NCBI RefSeq assembly: GCF_030247195.1
Contig: NC_080671.1
Coordinates: forward strand, 11,113,343-11,177,342
Direction of reading: 5' to 3'
Length of the DNA: 64,000 nt
Origin: Topomyia yanbarensis
Taxonomy: Eukaryota > Arthropoda > Insecta > Diptera > Culicidae
Under the pieces are notes generated by a model, which was not told the origin of the DNA, ran no database searches, and worked only from the letters and a program-made list of their open reading frames with translations. The position numbers were made by a program, and so were the translations under genes. Shown one piece after another: positions 10,626-20,449 of the stretch (the stretch's first letter is position 1; every line of letters begins with the position of its first letter).

Positions 10626-12367
10626 CCTATACCTATCTATTTTCCTCCTAACAGGTCGACTTCTAAGATTTCTGTAATACGGTCTACTTATATACTTTTT
10701 TGAAATCTTGCAAATGATTAGTTTTATTGCACTAATGTTCGTTTTGTAGCCGCGGTTTTCAACCGTGTTTATCCTACGCAACCTCCTTTCCGAAAGTCCC
10801 TTTAATGGAGCCCCATCCACGAGAAAGCCAGATTATTCTAATATACACAGTGTTACACAGTCCATACTAAACTTGAAGGCAATTTGTTTATAGTTATACA
10901 AATCGATGGTAGGGTGCTAATGAAAATGATGGTCATACTAAATCTACAAAAGGCATAGTGTGAAAAACTTAAGCTCCTCGGAAAGTCCATATGCAAAATT
11001 TAACCTCAAACGAGTATGATTAAGGATTGCCGCAAAATCATCAATTCTCAAACATTCTCACTCGTGAAAAATCCCGAAATTCGTATTTTCGCTGGCAAAA
11101 GTTTTAGAAATGCGTAAAACTTCGAAATGTGGTTTCAACCCGAAAAAAATCTTTGTTTATTAAGAGGAGGTTCTCATACAAAATATTCAGACAACGGATC
11201 GCCTAGAAAAGCTCCAGAACTAGTACCGAAACAGCGGGTAGTAGATATAAGAAGAGTTCGAGTGGGTTAAAAATTCATTTTAGGCTACTTGCAAAATGCA
11301 CTCTACTTACATTTATATTTTTTCCCTCCTAATCCTATCTCTTCTATTTCAGGTTATCTTTCACTTGCACCTTCCAAACCTACAATTTCCATAGCCTTTT
11401 TTAAAAATATTTTGCTTCAATTTTCTTCACCTTCTATTAATCAGAAATATTCCCATTTGATTTCCTCCGTTGCAATATTATCAATCTCACTATTTATTTC
11501 TATCAGCTTCCAAAAAAACTCCCACAATTCCTTCAAAATCTATCTTTTTTATCGCAATCTGCTAGGGTGTTGAGCCTATTTTCGCCATGTTTCTATTATC
11601 ACCATACCCATTTGAAGCCATTGGTTAGAGCAGCGTCTGCCATCTTTGTTCAACGCATTGAGTCAAATGGTAGCGCAATAATAGGGGCGCTCGATTCGAG
11701 CTTTCGTTGTGCACAAACAACAAAATTTCACCGTTTTCAGCGCATTTGTGTTATTATCTTGCTTCTTAACAACGAAGCAAAGCTATTGGTGCCAATTTCT
11801 ACGCATTCCGTTGATCGTAGGCCGAATAATTAATGAATAAGTGAAGCACCCTCCTTAGTATGGTAAAAAAGGCAACATACCCTATGTACTCGATTTATAT
11901 TTTTATTTGCAAATGTTGCATTCGAGTCTATACTTTCAGTCCCGCTGACTGCACAGAAAAAATATTTTGTAATTTTAAGTTTATTTCCATGCACATATTT
12001 GGAACCTGAAGATAAATGTAAAATTAAGTTTCACCACAAATACACACGACTTGTCGTACTTTCTTCAACGAATTTTATTATAATTTTACACGTGGATTGA
12101 AAATTACAGTTTATGTAAACGGAAAACCAATGCAGTTCAATGTAAAATGAATGAAATGTAATATTACACGAATGAAAGTGTAAAATTGTATGCTTTTTGA
12201 TGCTCCAATTGAGTGCATTGATTTTAACGTAATTTTCAATAAAATTTTTGATTCAATCTTTTTATGTTTACATTCGTATTGATCTACATGTCGCTTAAAT
12301 TTCATTATTTTTTGGTGTGTGTGTGAGCAGCCGGTGTGATGTTTGCTTGATGTCTTGTACGTTGTCA
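10626..12367. other. Intergenic, repeat-like, no gene
   Basis: AT-rich sequence after DRC8. The part at about 10970-11280 looks like dispersed repeat DNA. 11289-11573 is a pyrimidine-rich low-complexity stretch that is open by composition only. 11940-12300 has many short ATGTAAAAT/ATTTTACA-like words. The last 300 bp before 12368 could include remains of the 3' LTR of the BEL element, but I cannot pair it with another LTR. Confidence 0.4.
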
Positions 12368-12895
12368 TCACACGGGGGTCGTTTGCGGTTGGTTGCGGTG
12401 CGTACATAGCCCCTTCCCGTAACTCTGGCGAAGTCTCCTTGGCTGACCCTGTGCTTCGAGCACCGCAAGCTTCGTAACTGGTCACCAATACTAACCTACG
12501 ACATCTTCACCAGGGCTTGTCTGATTCTACCGTCCGCTCCGCTGTAGACTTCAAGAACGATACTACGAACCCAGCTCTTTCGTATCGTTTCATCTGCGAT
12601 GTACACCAGATCACATCTCGCTAGTGGAAATGTCTCCGTATGCCACTTTGTCCGCTGATTTATCGACGGTAAGTATTCGGAAACTTACTGAGTCCACAGT
12701 CTGTCCGCTAACAATTGGGACCGCTTGTAACGGTCGCGCAAAGCTGGAGCTTCCTTCGTTCGAAGCATGGCATGTTCTACGGGGATTCCGCCAACGCCAC
12801 GAACGAAATGATTCAGGGTTAGTGCTTCTTCCGTTTCTGGTTCCAGGGGTCTGTACGTCAGAGGGTGCGAATTAATTAGATCCTCAACTTCTGGC
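12368..12895 (-). pseudogene. BEL/Pao pol C-terminus (end of integrase and DUF5641-like domain)
   Basis: Reading from 12895 toward 12368, the translation gives LINSHPLTYRPLEPE and LNHFVRG, the usual end of the BEL integrase. After an in-frame stop there follow a block with DLVYIADETIRKSW, then VLEVYSGADGRIRQALV, then a LAVLEAQGQP motif before a terminal TGA. These are the hallmarks of the DUF5641 region of BEL/Pao pol. It joins directly to the integrase fragment that starts at 15810 on the other side of the 2.9-kb insertion. Confidence 0.75.
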
Positions 12896-12972
12896 CAAAT
12901 ACAAATATGTTAATACGGAATGCTCTGACAATTTTTCGAGGACTCATTTTATAACCCAGGTACACCAAAAAG

Positions 12973-12997
12973 GTACACTGTCAGAGTGACAGTGTAC
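12973..12997. repeat. Short perfect palindrome
   Basis: Arms GTACACTGTCA and TGACAGTGTAC (11 bp each) around the loop GAG, near the left end of the 2.9-kb insertion. It may be a subterminal motif of that transposon. Confidence 0.6.
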
Positions 12998-13899
12998 TTT
13001 GATGAAATAGGACTGAAACTGGCTTCACTGGTGATTTCTGACATTTCGATGTTTTGATTGTGCAGCTGACAACGAATTTGCAAATTAAACGATTGTGTCC
13101 GTTACATCATTTCCCAGTTAGTAGTTACGTAGTTCTCAAGGAAAATGCCTTGTTTATTTGTAATCTGTAATAGAAGTTTTACCAATGTTTTGTTGAACAT
13201 TGAAAATTGGTCAATGTGAATGTTCAATGAGAAGTTCGCAAAGCTTTCGCGTTGCTGTTGACGATCGACTTGAGCTGAAACTTTTAACAACATTCCAAAC
13301 GCCGGGTTTTCATTTTCAAAATACCGAAGATAGCGAATGGATTATACTAGAGTGCGATACGGAATTGCTAGGAGCGAATTCAGAGCTCCTCTCGCCGGTC
13401 AGAAGTCTTCAGTTCCTTCCTTTACTGTAGTTATGTTAATGGTTAATTTTTCGGATCTTCCAGGTTTGCTGCTAAAATATCCATGGAGATAAAAGGGCCA
13501 ACCCATGTTGTTTGAGTGCGCTTCCGGGAAGCGAATACGAGCGGCTTTAAGACCACTGATGCAAACAGCGTTGGTATGGGTGCAATGTATTATTCGTGTG
13601 TAATAATGGTATTGATTTGGACATTGAACCAGAACTCTTGGATTCGTATTTCTGAGTCGAATCAAAAGGTACATCATACAAATTGATGTTGCTAGAAAAG
13701 CATAGCCAATACATTCAAGGCTTGTTGTATGTACTGAATCTCTTAGGCCATTAAGTAAAATAATAATTTTGCATGGCATATTGTCCTTGTACGGGAAAAG
13801 AACTATGTCTCGACTCCCAGCTAGCTCTCCGACTGCCATGGTCTCTGTGGATGGCGGTGAACTGATGGTGTATCGAGGAGTGAAGAAACTAACTACACT

Positions 13900-13990
13900 C
13901 AGGTTTTTTTTACGCGGGGGATACAGGCCGCGTAAATGAAAACCGCGTAAATTTCAAAATCCGCGTAAACGAAAACAGTGTAAATTGCCG
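13900..13990. repeat. CCGCGTAAA-rich repeat (MITE end-like)
   Basis: A TTTTTTTTACGCGGGGGATA stretch is followed by three spaced copies of a CCGCGTAAAY word. This looks like the end of a dispersed short transposon, but only one end is present here. Confidence 0.4.
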
Positions 13991-14152
13991 GGGAGGAATC
14001 GAGTTCTGGGGAAGAGCAGTGGTTTTTAGCGGGTCGGGTGATGGCAAGCAAGCCCAAGCCCGTTCGCTGAGTAGGGTTTTGTACATTTTTCTGCATTCTC
14101 AGTGCTTTTGTGAGTTTTTTCTGCTCTCTAAAAAAGGGAAAAAAACATAGAC

Positions 14153-14300
14153 ACAAACATACCAGCACAGACATTTGCCGTACTCGACAAACTGAATCGA
14201 ATGGTATATGTCACTCGGCATTCCGGGCCTCGGTTAAGAAGTTGGTTTTCAGAGCAATTGCAATACGTTTCTATTCAGAAAAGCAAAAAGTTCATTTACT
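14153..14300 (+). repeat. 3' end of the GAGAAAGGC-type mosquito repeat family (truncated copy)
   Basis: About 140 bp match 46315-46432 closely: the ACAGACATTTGCCG segment, CTGAATCGAATGGTATATGT, TTGGTTTTCAGAGCAATTGC and a terminal ...AAAGCAAAAAG. Only the last part of the element is present, ending near 14300. Confidence 0.7.
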
Positions 14301-14329
14301 GCTCGCCCGCATTGAGGTCCTCATTCATC

Positions 14330-14842
14330 GCATTGATCAAATCATTGGAAAACTTCAAGTGGACTGTTTATGTAGACGTTTAACAACGCTCTGAGACATG
14401 AGCCCTGTGGCGTGCCCTGGGCAAGCATGCTTTCAGTAGATTTCACATTATCTTTACAGCTTGTTGCGCTGGTCAAGAAATGAAAGTGTAAGATTGCCGA
14501 TGGAAATCAAGCAAGAAAACCGGAAATACGCCTTCAAGAATGCACTGAGAAGAATCATATAGTTTTAGTGTAAGCTAATTTGAAAATTTATTCGCTGCTA
14601 ATGTTAACTCTAACCAAAACTACCTTTCCTTGACCTGATGCACAGTGTAAACCAACATATTTTTCTGATATTGAAAAACCAAACCCCGTCTCTTAGTTTG
14701 ATTCCGAGCCGAGCCTGATGAAGGACGCAATTGAACGCCAGAGAAAAATCAACCAAAAACTTGTCAGTAAGGCGATTGTTATTCAAATATATTGATATTT
14801 TTTCCAGAACTTTAGAGATTGATGGGAAAAGGCTTATTGGTC
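14330..14842 (-). pseudogene. Reverse-transcriptase relic of a Jockey/CR1-like non-LTR element
   Basis: On the minus strand, pieces in several frames resemble non-LTR reverse transcriptase in the right order: a PISLFPSISKVLEKI-like segment near 14830-14790, DFSLAFNCVLHQ (palm motif A) at about 14750-14716, and QGTPQGSCLRALLNVYIN (motif B) at about 14425-14365. Sequence between the first and second blocks is missing. Stops and frameshifts are frequent. The family level is a guess from motif style. Confidence 0.6.
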
Positions 14843-15542
14843 GAAAATAATATTATCTGCGGTTATAATAAATTAATTGACTCAGATCAACTGCCATCAA
14901 TTATTTATTATTTTTTCATTTGTAAAAACGCCACCTAGCATCAAGCAAGAGCCTTTTTTCATTTTTGGTAGACACTACAGTTGAACCCTTTGAAAAATTT
15001 CCATTGCGTTTCGACATGATACACATGTGATCATCCCGTAAGATCCCAGCTGACCTGATTTACGTAGCTGCGATGACACTACGTATGTTATGATCAGCAC
15101 CTGCCGTACAAATACAAATACTTTGGCCAGTACTGCACAAATGCTACGGCATGACAGCGGCTATCGTGATGAACCTCCTTCAACTGATTCCATTCGAAGC
15201 ACTTCAATTCCTCCTGAAATTGGGATGGAAAAGTTTGATTTTTTTTCGTTTCGTGAATTAAATTTCCGGAAAGCGAAATTGAAGTTGCTAAGTGAAGAAA
15301 CATTACTTTACCTCATGTTACCAATCCAATCCCGGATGCCGGCGATTTTCATCGGATGGAAAAAAAATTTACGGAAAAACATAAACGAAAGCTGTCAAAA
15401 AATAGACATGCTTTGATCGAATCAATCTAAACGCGCTGCCATTTCGTATTATTTTTCCATAATTGTTACCTGTCAGGTAAAATTTATGCATTCAGTTCTA
15501 CAAGATGACGACACGAATGAACCTATGATGAATGAAGTTCAT

Positions 15543-15667
15543 GTTTGACAATTCTCGGTGGTTTGTTTACTTTGTCAGTTGCGTGAGTGCGAGTGCAACG
15601 GGTGCTCATCTGTTACATTCGAACTCACGTAACTCCCATGTAAACAAACCACCGAGAATTGTCAAAC
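15543..15667. mobile_element. 125-bp foldback MITE with 9-bp target duplication
   Basis: The ends are perfect inverted repeats of at least 27 bp: TTTGACAATTCTCGGTGGTT and the bases after it at 15544-15570, with the reverse complement at 15640-15666. The pairing continues imperfectly into the middle. GAAGTTCAT lies directly outside both ends (15534-15542 and 15668-15676). A 9-bp duplication suggests a Mutator-like mover, but no transposase is seen. Confidence 0.8.
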
Positions 15668-15803
15668 GAAGTTCATCCGGCCCATTTTGCGGGGTTATGT
15701 CGGTTGGCGTAAAACCTAATAGGGTTCTTTAAATCTAGTTTTCAGTGAGTCAAAAAATAATGACCCTTTTGTATGGGACCTTGGCGTATTTAATTTGTAT
15801 TTG

Positions 15804-17145
15804 TTCTGGCGGAGTACAGTCAGCAGTATTTCGTCGTTCATCGCTCTTCCATCGTCGATCACGGTCAACGCTGCCTTGGGAGAACGTACCAGCCTCTCCC
15901 AAGCCCCGTCCATGAGCAGTGCGCTGGGCGGATTGAAGTTCCATCGGGCTGCTGAGTCTGTGAACGCTTCTGCTGCTTCGGCTCCGATTAATCTTACGAC
16001 CTCTTTGCTGGCTGCTTGGAAATTCGTTCCGTTGTCCGAAAAAAAAACTGCACACGAAATGGCGTATGGCCATCAAGGACGCAAGATGTACCTCTTCTCC
16101 GATCTACGACCAACGGTTACGGTAAACGGTCCGCAAAAATCTACACCCGTATAACTAAACGGCGGCTGATGTGGCGTGATGCGTGACACTGGTAGTGGGG
16201 CCATTCTAGGGTTTTCCGGCTTACACTTTTTTAATTTGCACCAGATGCACTTCGTTATCCTTCTCATCACCGCCCGCAGATGTTGCACGCGAAAACGTTG
16301 CCAAATTTCGACCCTCCCGTTTTCTTTTGCCGTTTTACAGAAATCTGTAGACGAACGCCACTGTCCGAACTAAAACCTTCCATCGAGAAAACTGCTGATA
16401 GTCCACGATTCGCTCTGCCATTCTGATGTCGCGGAAAAGTAAGCATGCCCACAATTCTTCCTGGTCGTTCGGCGTAATCTTACTCTGACTATTTCTCTTC
16501 CGAAAAGTACAGGAAACCCTGGCCTCGAAACCATGGCCCATCAGAACACATAGAGTGCTTTTTGTTCCACTTCGTCATAGCGTCTGCTACGTTGAGCTTA
16601 GTCGAAACCCGTCGCCACTCTCTCAGCTTTGAAAGGCTTAGGATCTCTCCAATCCGAAAGGCAACGAATTGCTTGAACCGTAGGTGGTCCGAATGAATCC
16701 ACGACAGCACAGTCTTCGAACCACTCCAGAAGTACCGCTGCTTTATCTCAAAGCATAACATTTCGACGACGGAATTCGCCAGTCTTGTTACCAACACTGC
16801 TGCTTACAGCTCCAAACAAGGAATCGAGAAATGCTACAGTGGTGCGACCTTTGATCTTGTCAGCATCAGCGAACACATCGGACCGTCACCCGTCTCAATC
16901 CGAAGATACACTGCAGCCCCGTAGGCGCCTTCGCTGGCATCGAAGAGGATAGGAAGCTGAACGCTACTGAAGTTACGTTCGCCGCTATCGGTTCTTCTGG
17001 TCAACCAATTCGTGATTCGATCGGTGCATACAAGTGTAAATCCTTGTGCCCGATCAGAATCTTAGGAGGTGCTTGCTGAAATTTGGCAACTGGTAGGCCA
17101 CGGAGATGAGAGTACTCCTTTATCAGCTCCGAAACATTTAGCGTG
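15804..17145 (-). pseudogene. BEL/Pao pol: protease-RT linker joined to RNase H and integrase, RT missing
   Basis: Reading down from 17145 there is a linker block ending KILIGHKDLHLYAPIESRIG. It runs almost at once into RNase H (PILFDASEGAYGAAVYL at about 16960-16905, then FWSGSKTVLSWIHSD, FVAFRIGEI, and STKLNVADAMTKW). Then come CKLKKCKP, PFSYTGVDFCGPF (integrase core start) and SDNGTNFQAASKEV, and after a frameshift GAWERLVRSPKAAL and NDEILLTVLRQ, where the 2.9-kb insertion cuts in. The palm and fingers of the reverse transcriptase, expected between linker and RNase H, are absent, so an internal deletion lies near 16980-17010. Several stops and frameshifts are present. Confidence 0.78.
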
Positions 17146-17756
17146 CACTATGCTATATTTCACCCTAAGGAGGAAAATTAGGTAAAAACCAAAATTTCTC
17201 GCTAGGGTGAAAATTTGTTGGTAAAAACCAGTCTTTGTACAGGAGGGCACAAATCCTTATTTCATACTGTGTTGCGTTTCGGCTTCGCCTCATCAGAAAC
17301 CAACACTAACTTATTGTCGGAATAGATTAGCGCCGGCTTGACGCAAATCCCTTAAAACTAAAACACACTTTGTGTTTCAATCGAACGACTGATCAAACGT
17401 GATGTCCCGTTCGAGCAGAAGTTCTGTTTATGCCGATGAGACACAGTGAAACCGAAACTTGTCTTGGCTTAGCAGGCCTATGCGAAAGCACTATGCTATA
17501 TTTCACCCTAAGGAGGAAAATTTGGTAAAAACCAAAATTTCTCGCTAGGGTGAAAATTTGTTGGTAAAAACCAGTCTTTGTACAGGAGGGCACAAATCCT
17601 TATTTCATACTGTGTTGCGTTTCGGTTTCGCCTCATCAGAAACCAACACTAACTTATTGTCGGAATAGATTAGCGCCGGCTTGACGCAAATCCCTTAAAA
17701 CTAAAACACACTTTGTGTTTCAATCGAACGACTGATCAAACGTGATGTCCCGTGGG
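17146..17756. mobile_element. 611-bp insertion with two 265-bp direct repeats and 10-bp target duplication
   Basis: Copies at 17146-17410 and 17489-17753 differ at about two positions, and 78 bp (17411-17488) separate them. ATTTAGCGTG lies just outside both ends (17136-17145 and 17757-17766). Terminal direct repeats around a tiny core resemble a TRIM-like LTR element. The ends are not TG...CA, though, so a partly duplicated short repeat inserted once is equally possible. No coding sequence. Confidence 0.7.
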
Positions 17757-17959
17757 ATTTAGCGTGTGTTGTTGAAGCTTTAGATATTCCACCGTGTGCA
17801 CCTTTCAGCGGAAAACGTTGCTTTGATCCTCGTGCCGATATGTAAAGGTCTACTCTTTCAGAGTCGTGAATCTCCGGCTGTCCATGTTACGCGAACCAGT
17901 TGAGTCACACCATGAACTCCCAGAATGTGCATTAGCGATTTCTACACCTACGTGTACTA

Positions 17960-19037
17960 CCCAGCCAGCCTTTTTGATGGTATATCCAAGTTGCAACTGA
18001 ATAATACGTATTTATATCCCACTAAAAAGTCGCACAAAATGCAGAAAATCGGCATATGCATACCAAACTGGAGGCGATATGCGTACATAGCTATTGAAAT
18101 TGACGATTTATAATAATAATATACACGTTAGGCGCGATAATTATTAGTATGAAAGCGATTCAAGAGAATGTATTTACGATTGGATATGCGAAACAATCTC
18201 ACATTATATGCGATAACCATAACTAGTATACGATTCCGGAACACGATATACGATTCCCTCTCATTCGTCGGTAAAGAAGATCAAAAAGGAACAGTTAACA
18301 GGCATTCATCTAAAAAGAAAACGAATATCGGTTGTGAACCGGAGCCAAAATCCAACCCCTAGAGGTCTCTTCCCCTCTTATGTTAATGTGGGATTCGAAC
18401 TTACGACATTTGGATTGTAGGACAGGACTTGCTACACAGAACTATTTTAATTGTTATAAGTGCGACAATATTTCGTAATCATATCTTATCTTCAAGTGGA
18501 GAAGCCCTATTCCGATAAACTTTCGCCATATATGCAGCAATCTCATTTTAAAGATATGAGAAAAGTCGTAAGTAATCGCGAAATCGGGTTTCTTATACGT
18601 TGTGATATATTAAGTCGTATCTAACTTTTTGAAGTCATTGTGATGTATATCGAAGTCGTAGATATGTTTATGTTGCTTATTGACCATTCCTACACATAGG
18701 AACGACCACAATGACTTTATTAAATTATTAATCCGACATTGGTCGAAGTAAAATACGATCAAATGTGAGCAAAAATACGATTTTTACTGATTTAAATATT
18801 TGTAGCTATATGAATATAAGTTGTCAGTGCTCTACGACCAACTCCAATCGAACACGATTTAACTAGAACGTCAATGCGATTTTGAATGAAAGGTCGTATT
18901 CAAATCATGTTTTTAGTAATATGCGATTACAAATCAATTTCTGCAGACTAAAATCGACTGTCATAACGATTTTGACTCTTTGTAGACATCTTTACGAGTC
19001 TTTTTCTACATTGTTATACGATTGATGGTTTGCTGGG
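17960..19037. mobile_element. 1.08-kb TA-flanked DNA element (Tc1/mariner-type MITE) with CCCAGC ends
   Basis: It begins CCCAGCCAGCC and ends GGTTTGCTGGG, with TA on both outer sides (17958-17959 and 19038-19039). The interior is AT-rich, dense in CGTAT/ATACG and CGATT/AATCG words, and has no open frame. It interrupts the BEL protease. A tRNA-derived SINE appears to lie within it (around 18390-18435). Confidence 0.7.
18360..18440 (-). repeat. tRNA-derived SINE (box A and box B)
   Basis: On the minus strand GTAGCAAGTCC (box A-like, 18435-18425) is followed by GTTCGAATCCC (box B, 18400-18390) at tRNA-like spacing. The flanking stems do not pair as a true tRNA, so a SINE head is more likely. 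The tail is not resolved. Confidence 0.45.
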
Positions 19038-19134
19038 TATGATCCTTCATCCAAAAATGCATTCGCGCCCATTGTGCAATTTCTATTGAATACTTTACGC
19101 TGACGTCACAAATGAACTGAGTGTTCATTTTTAG

Positions 19135-19246
19135 CAGTTCGCTTGTACTGTTTAAATGGACTGGAGAAAAATTCTTTACGATTTGCTTCGAGCGAATCTA
19201 GTCGTCCACAATTTTTTCTAAATCCATAAACAGTACAAGCGAACTG
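19135..19246. repeat. 112-bp hairpin with 20-bp perfect arms
   Basis: CAGTTCGCTTGTACTGTTTA (19135-19154) is exactly complementary to 19227-19246, and pairing extends a few bases inward with a gap. It lies between the BEL protease and gag pieces and is probably a small foldback MITE. I found no clear target duplication. Confidence 0.65.
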
Positions 19247-19282
19247 TCAAGAAAAGTGAGGTTAACTGTGTCAGTAAAGAAC

Positions 19283-20230
19283 CTAATTATACAGCGTGAC
19301 AGGCATCATGCAGAAGATGACGGAAGGCCTCGGTTGGCCGGCGTGCATGTTGCAGTTCAAACCGATTACGGATACTATCGAATGGAGTAACGGGTGGTGT
19401 CGCTCTTTATATGAGTCGACATTACAACGGAGGTTTAGTTTGCATCGGACGTTTTCGTGTTCATTCAGGCATACCTGGTAAAGCTGCCATCTTCGGACCG
19501 CATCCCAGCGGTCGGCTAGACGTAATCGACGAAACGCCTCATAGTTTCTTATTCTGTGGTCGATTCTCCCACAAATCTGGCACGGTGTTCGTTCCTTCGC
19601 CGGTGGACTTTGACTTCTATTCTGCGCGACGCTATGCGCATGCAGAAATCCTTCGTGCTCTCGCTTCGGTTTTTCCTTTTGCAAACCTTGCTCGATGAAC
19701 CGGGTTGCTTCTTCGTACGACGCCACCTGTGTCCTTCACGATGTTTGACAGGTAGTTCGATAGAGTACGCAACGTTACGATTTTACTCTTCCTTCGATAT
19801 CGCACGCACTCCAGCTGGATTTCTGCTGGCAGCTTCTCTGTCAGCTCTTGTATCAGCATAGGGTTTACTAAATAAGCGTTGAGACTTGTAACTACGATAT
19901 GATCGGTTAATTGTTGTACTACCATCCCGAAGCTAATGAAGCTCGATAGATGGTCTGCTTTCGGTGGTACTACATTTTGGACCTTTTTCAGCAGCATGTT
20001 GAGAAGTCTCTCTTCGGAACCGCTTTAGGTAACAGAAGTCGGCTTCTGACCACCTCAAATGTCTCTCCTCTCAGGCATTATTGAACCCGCACTAAGTTTT
20101 CGAGATTAGAAAACCCGTATGCTTTTATCGATGTCTCATAACTGCTTATGAACATCGGCCAGAAAAGGTAGGCAATTTTTTGGAAAGGAACTGGCGCTAG
20201 GACAACTGGGCCTTCGTGAGTTCCTCATGA
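19283..20230 (-). pseudogene. BEL/Pao gag remnant with zinc knuckle
   Basis: The minus strand encodes, in several frames, KLPTFSGR, a GFSNLENLVR segment, an EVVRSRLLLPKAVP block, LLKKVQNVVPPKADHLSSF and, in the open 147-codon stretch 19726-19283, CQICGRIDHRIRNYEAFRRL followed by Cys-rich CLNEHENVRCKLNLRC. This order is that of BEL/Pao gag: a matrix/capsid-like region, then a zinc-binding tail. Stops and shifts break it near 20100, 20040 and 19730. Confidence 0.75.
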
Positions 20231-20449
20231 TGGCTTCCTCGTTTCTGGATCCCTCCGCTTCTACGTCGAAACTCTCTTCGGTCGATTCCTCGTCGTTCCG
20301 AGGTCATCGTTCCATCAACCATCCTCGCCTTAATGTAATGTTTGCATCAATTGGATCTCAACATTACAGTAAAACTTTCGATTCCTTCCCGGAAAGAAGA
20401 AACCGACGCCTATTTAGTGTATTGCCTTGATATGTATGTATAAATTTTC

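Larger units (their letters stand above)
12896..15803. mobile_element. 2.9-kb composite insertion inside the BEL integrase, TIR-like ends and 7-bp duplication
   Basis: The segment begins with CCAAATACAAAT and ends with ATTTGTATTTG, an inverted match of 11 bp. TTCTGGC lies immediately outside both ends (12889-12895 and 15804-15810), and BEL integrase coding resumes on both sides. Inside are a short palindrome, a CCGCGTAAA-rich repeat, the 3' end of the GAGAAAGGC-type mosquito repeat, a minus-strand reverse-transcriptase relic and a 125-bp foldback MITE. No transposase is recognisable. It may be a non-autonomous DNA transposon that collected other insertions; the superfamily is unclear. Confidence 0.6.
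17767..19110 (-). pseudogene. BEL/Pao protease region, split by a TA-flanked MITE
   Basis: On the minus strand 19090-19040 encodes NAFLDEGS, the BEL aspartic-protease active-site style. Beyond the 1.08-kb MITE (17960-19037) the same frame continues through three stops to LGVHGVTQLVRVTW. The two halves fit together if the MITE and one TA are removed. The 17146-17756 insertion follows directly. Confidence 0.6.
12368..20420 (-). mobile_element. BEL/Pao LTR retrotransposon, one copy broken into ordered pieces by later insertions
   Basis: On the minus strand the pieces occur in the normal BEL/Pao order: gag (about 20230-19283), protease (19110-19040 plus 17957-17767), protease-RT linker and RNase H (17145-16480), integrase core (about 16300-15804 plus 12895 onward) and the pol C-terminal DUF5641-like domain, stopping at 12368. 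Each gap coincides with an insertion whose target duplication can be read (12896-15803, 17146-17756, 17960-19037). The order, the continuity of the protein across each insertion and the shared decay level argue for one original element. The RT palm is absent. LTRs were not identified. Many stops and frameshifts make it non-functional. Confidence 0.75.

Noticed and set aside
11289..11573. 94-codon plus-strand open frame
   Set aside because: Low-complexity pyrimidine-rich DNA; Ser/Ile/Leu-rich translation without structure.
13399..13839. 146-codon minus-strand frame inside the 2.9-kb insertion
   Set aside because: No recognisable motif and no neighbour in frame. It could belong to the transposon, but I cannot support a product.
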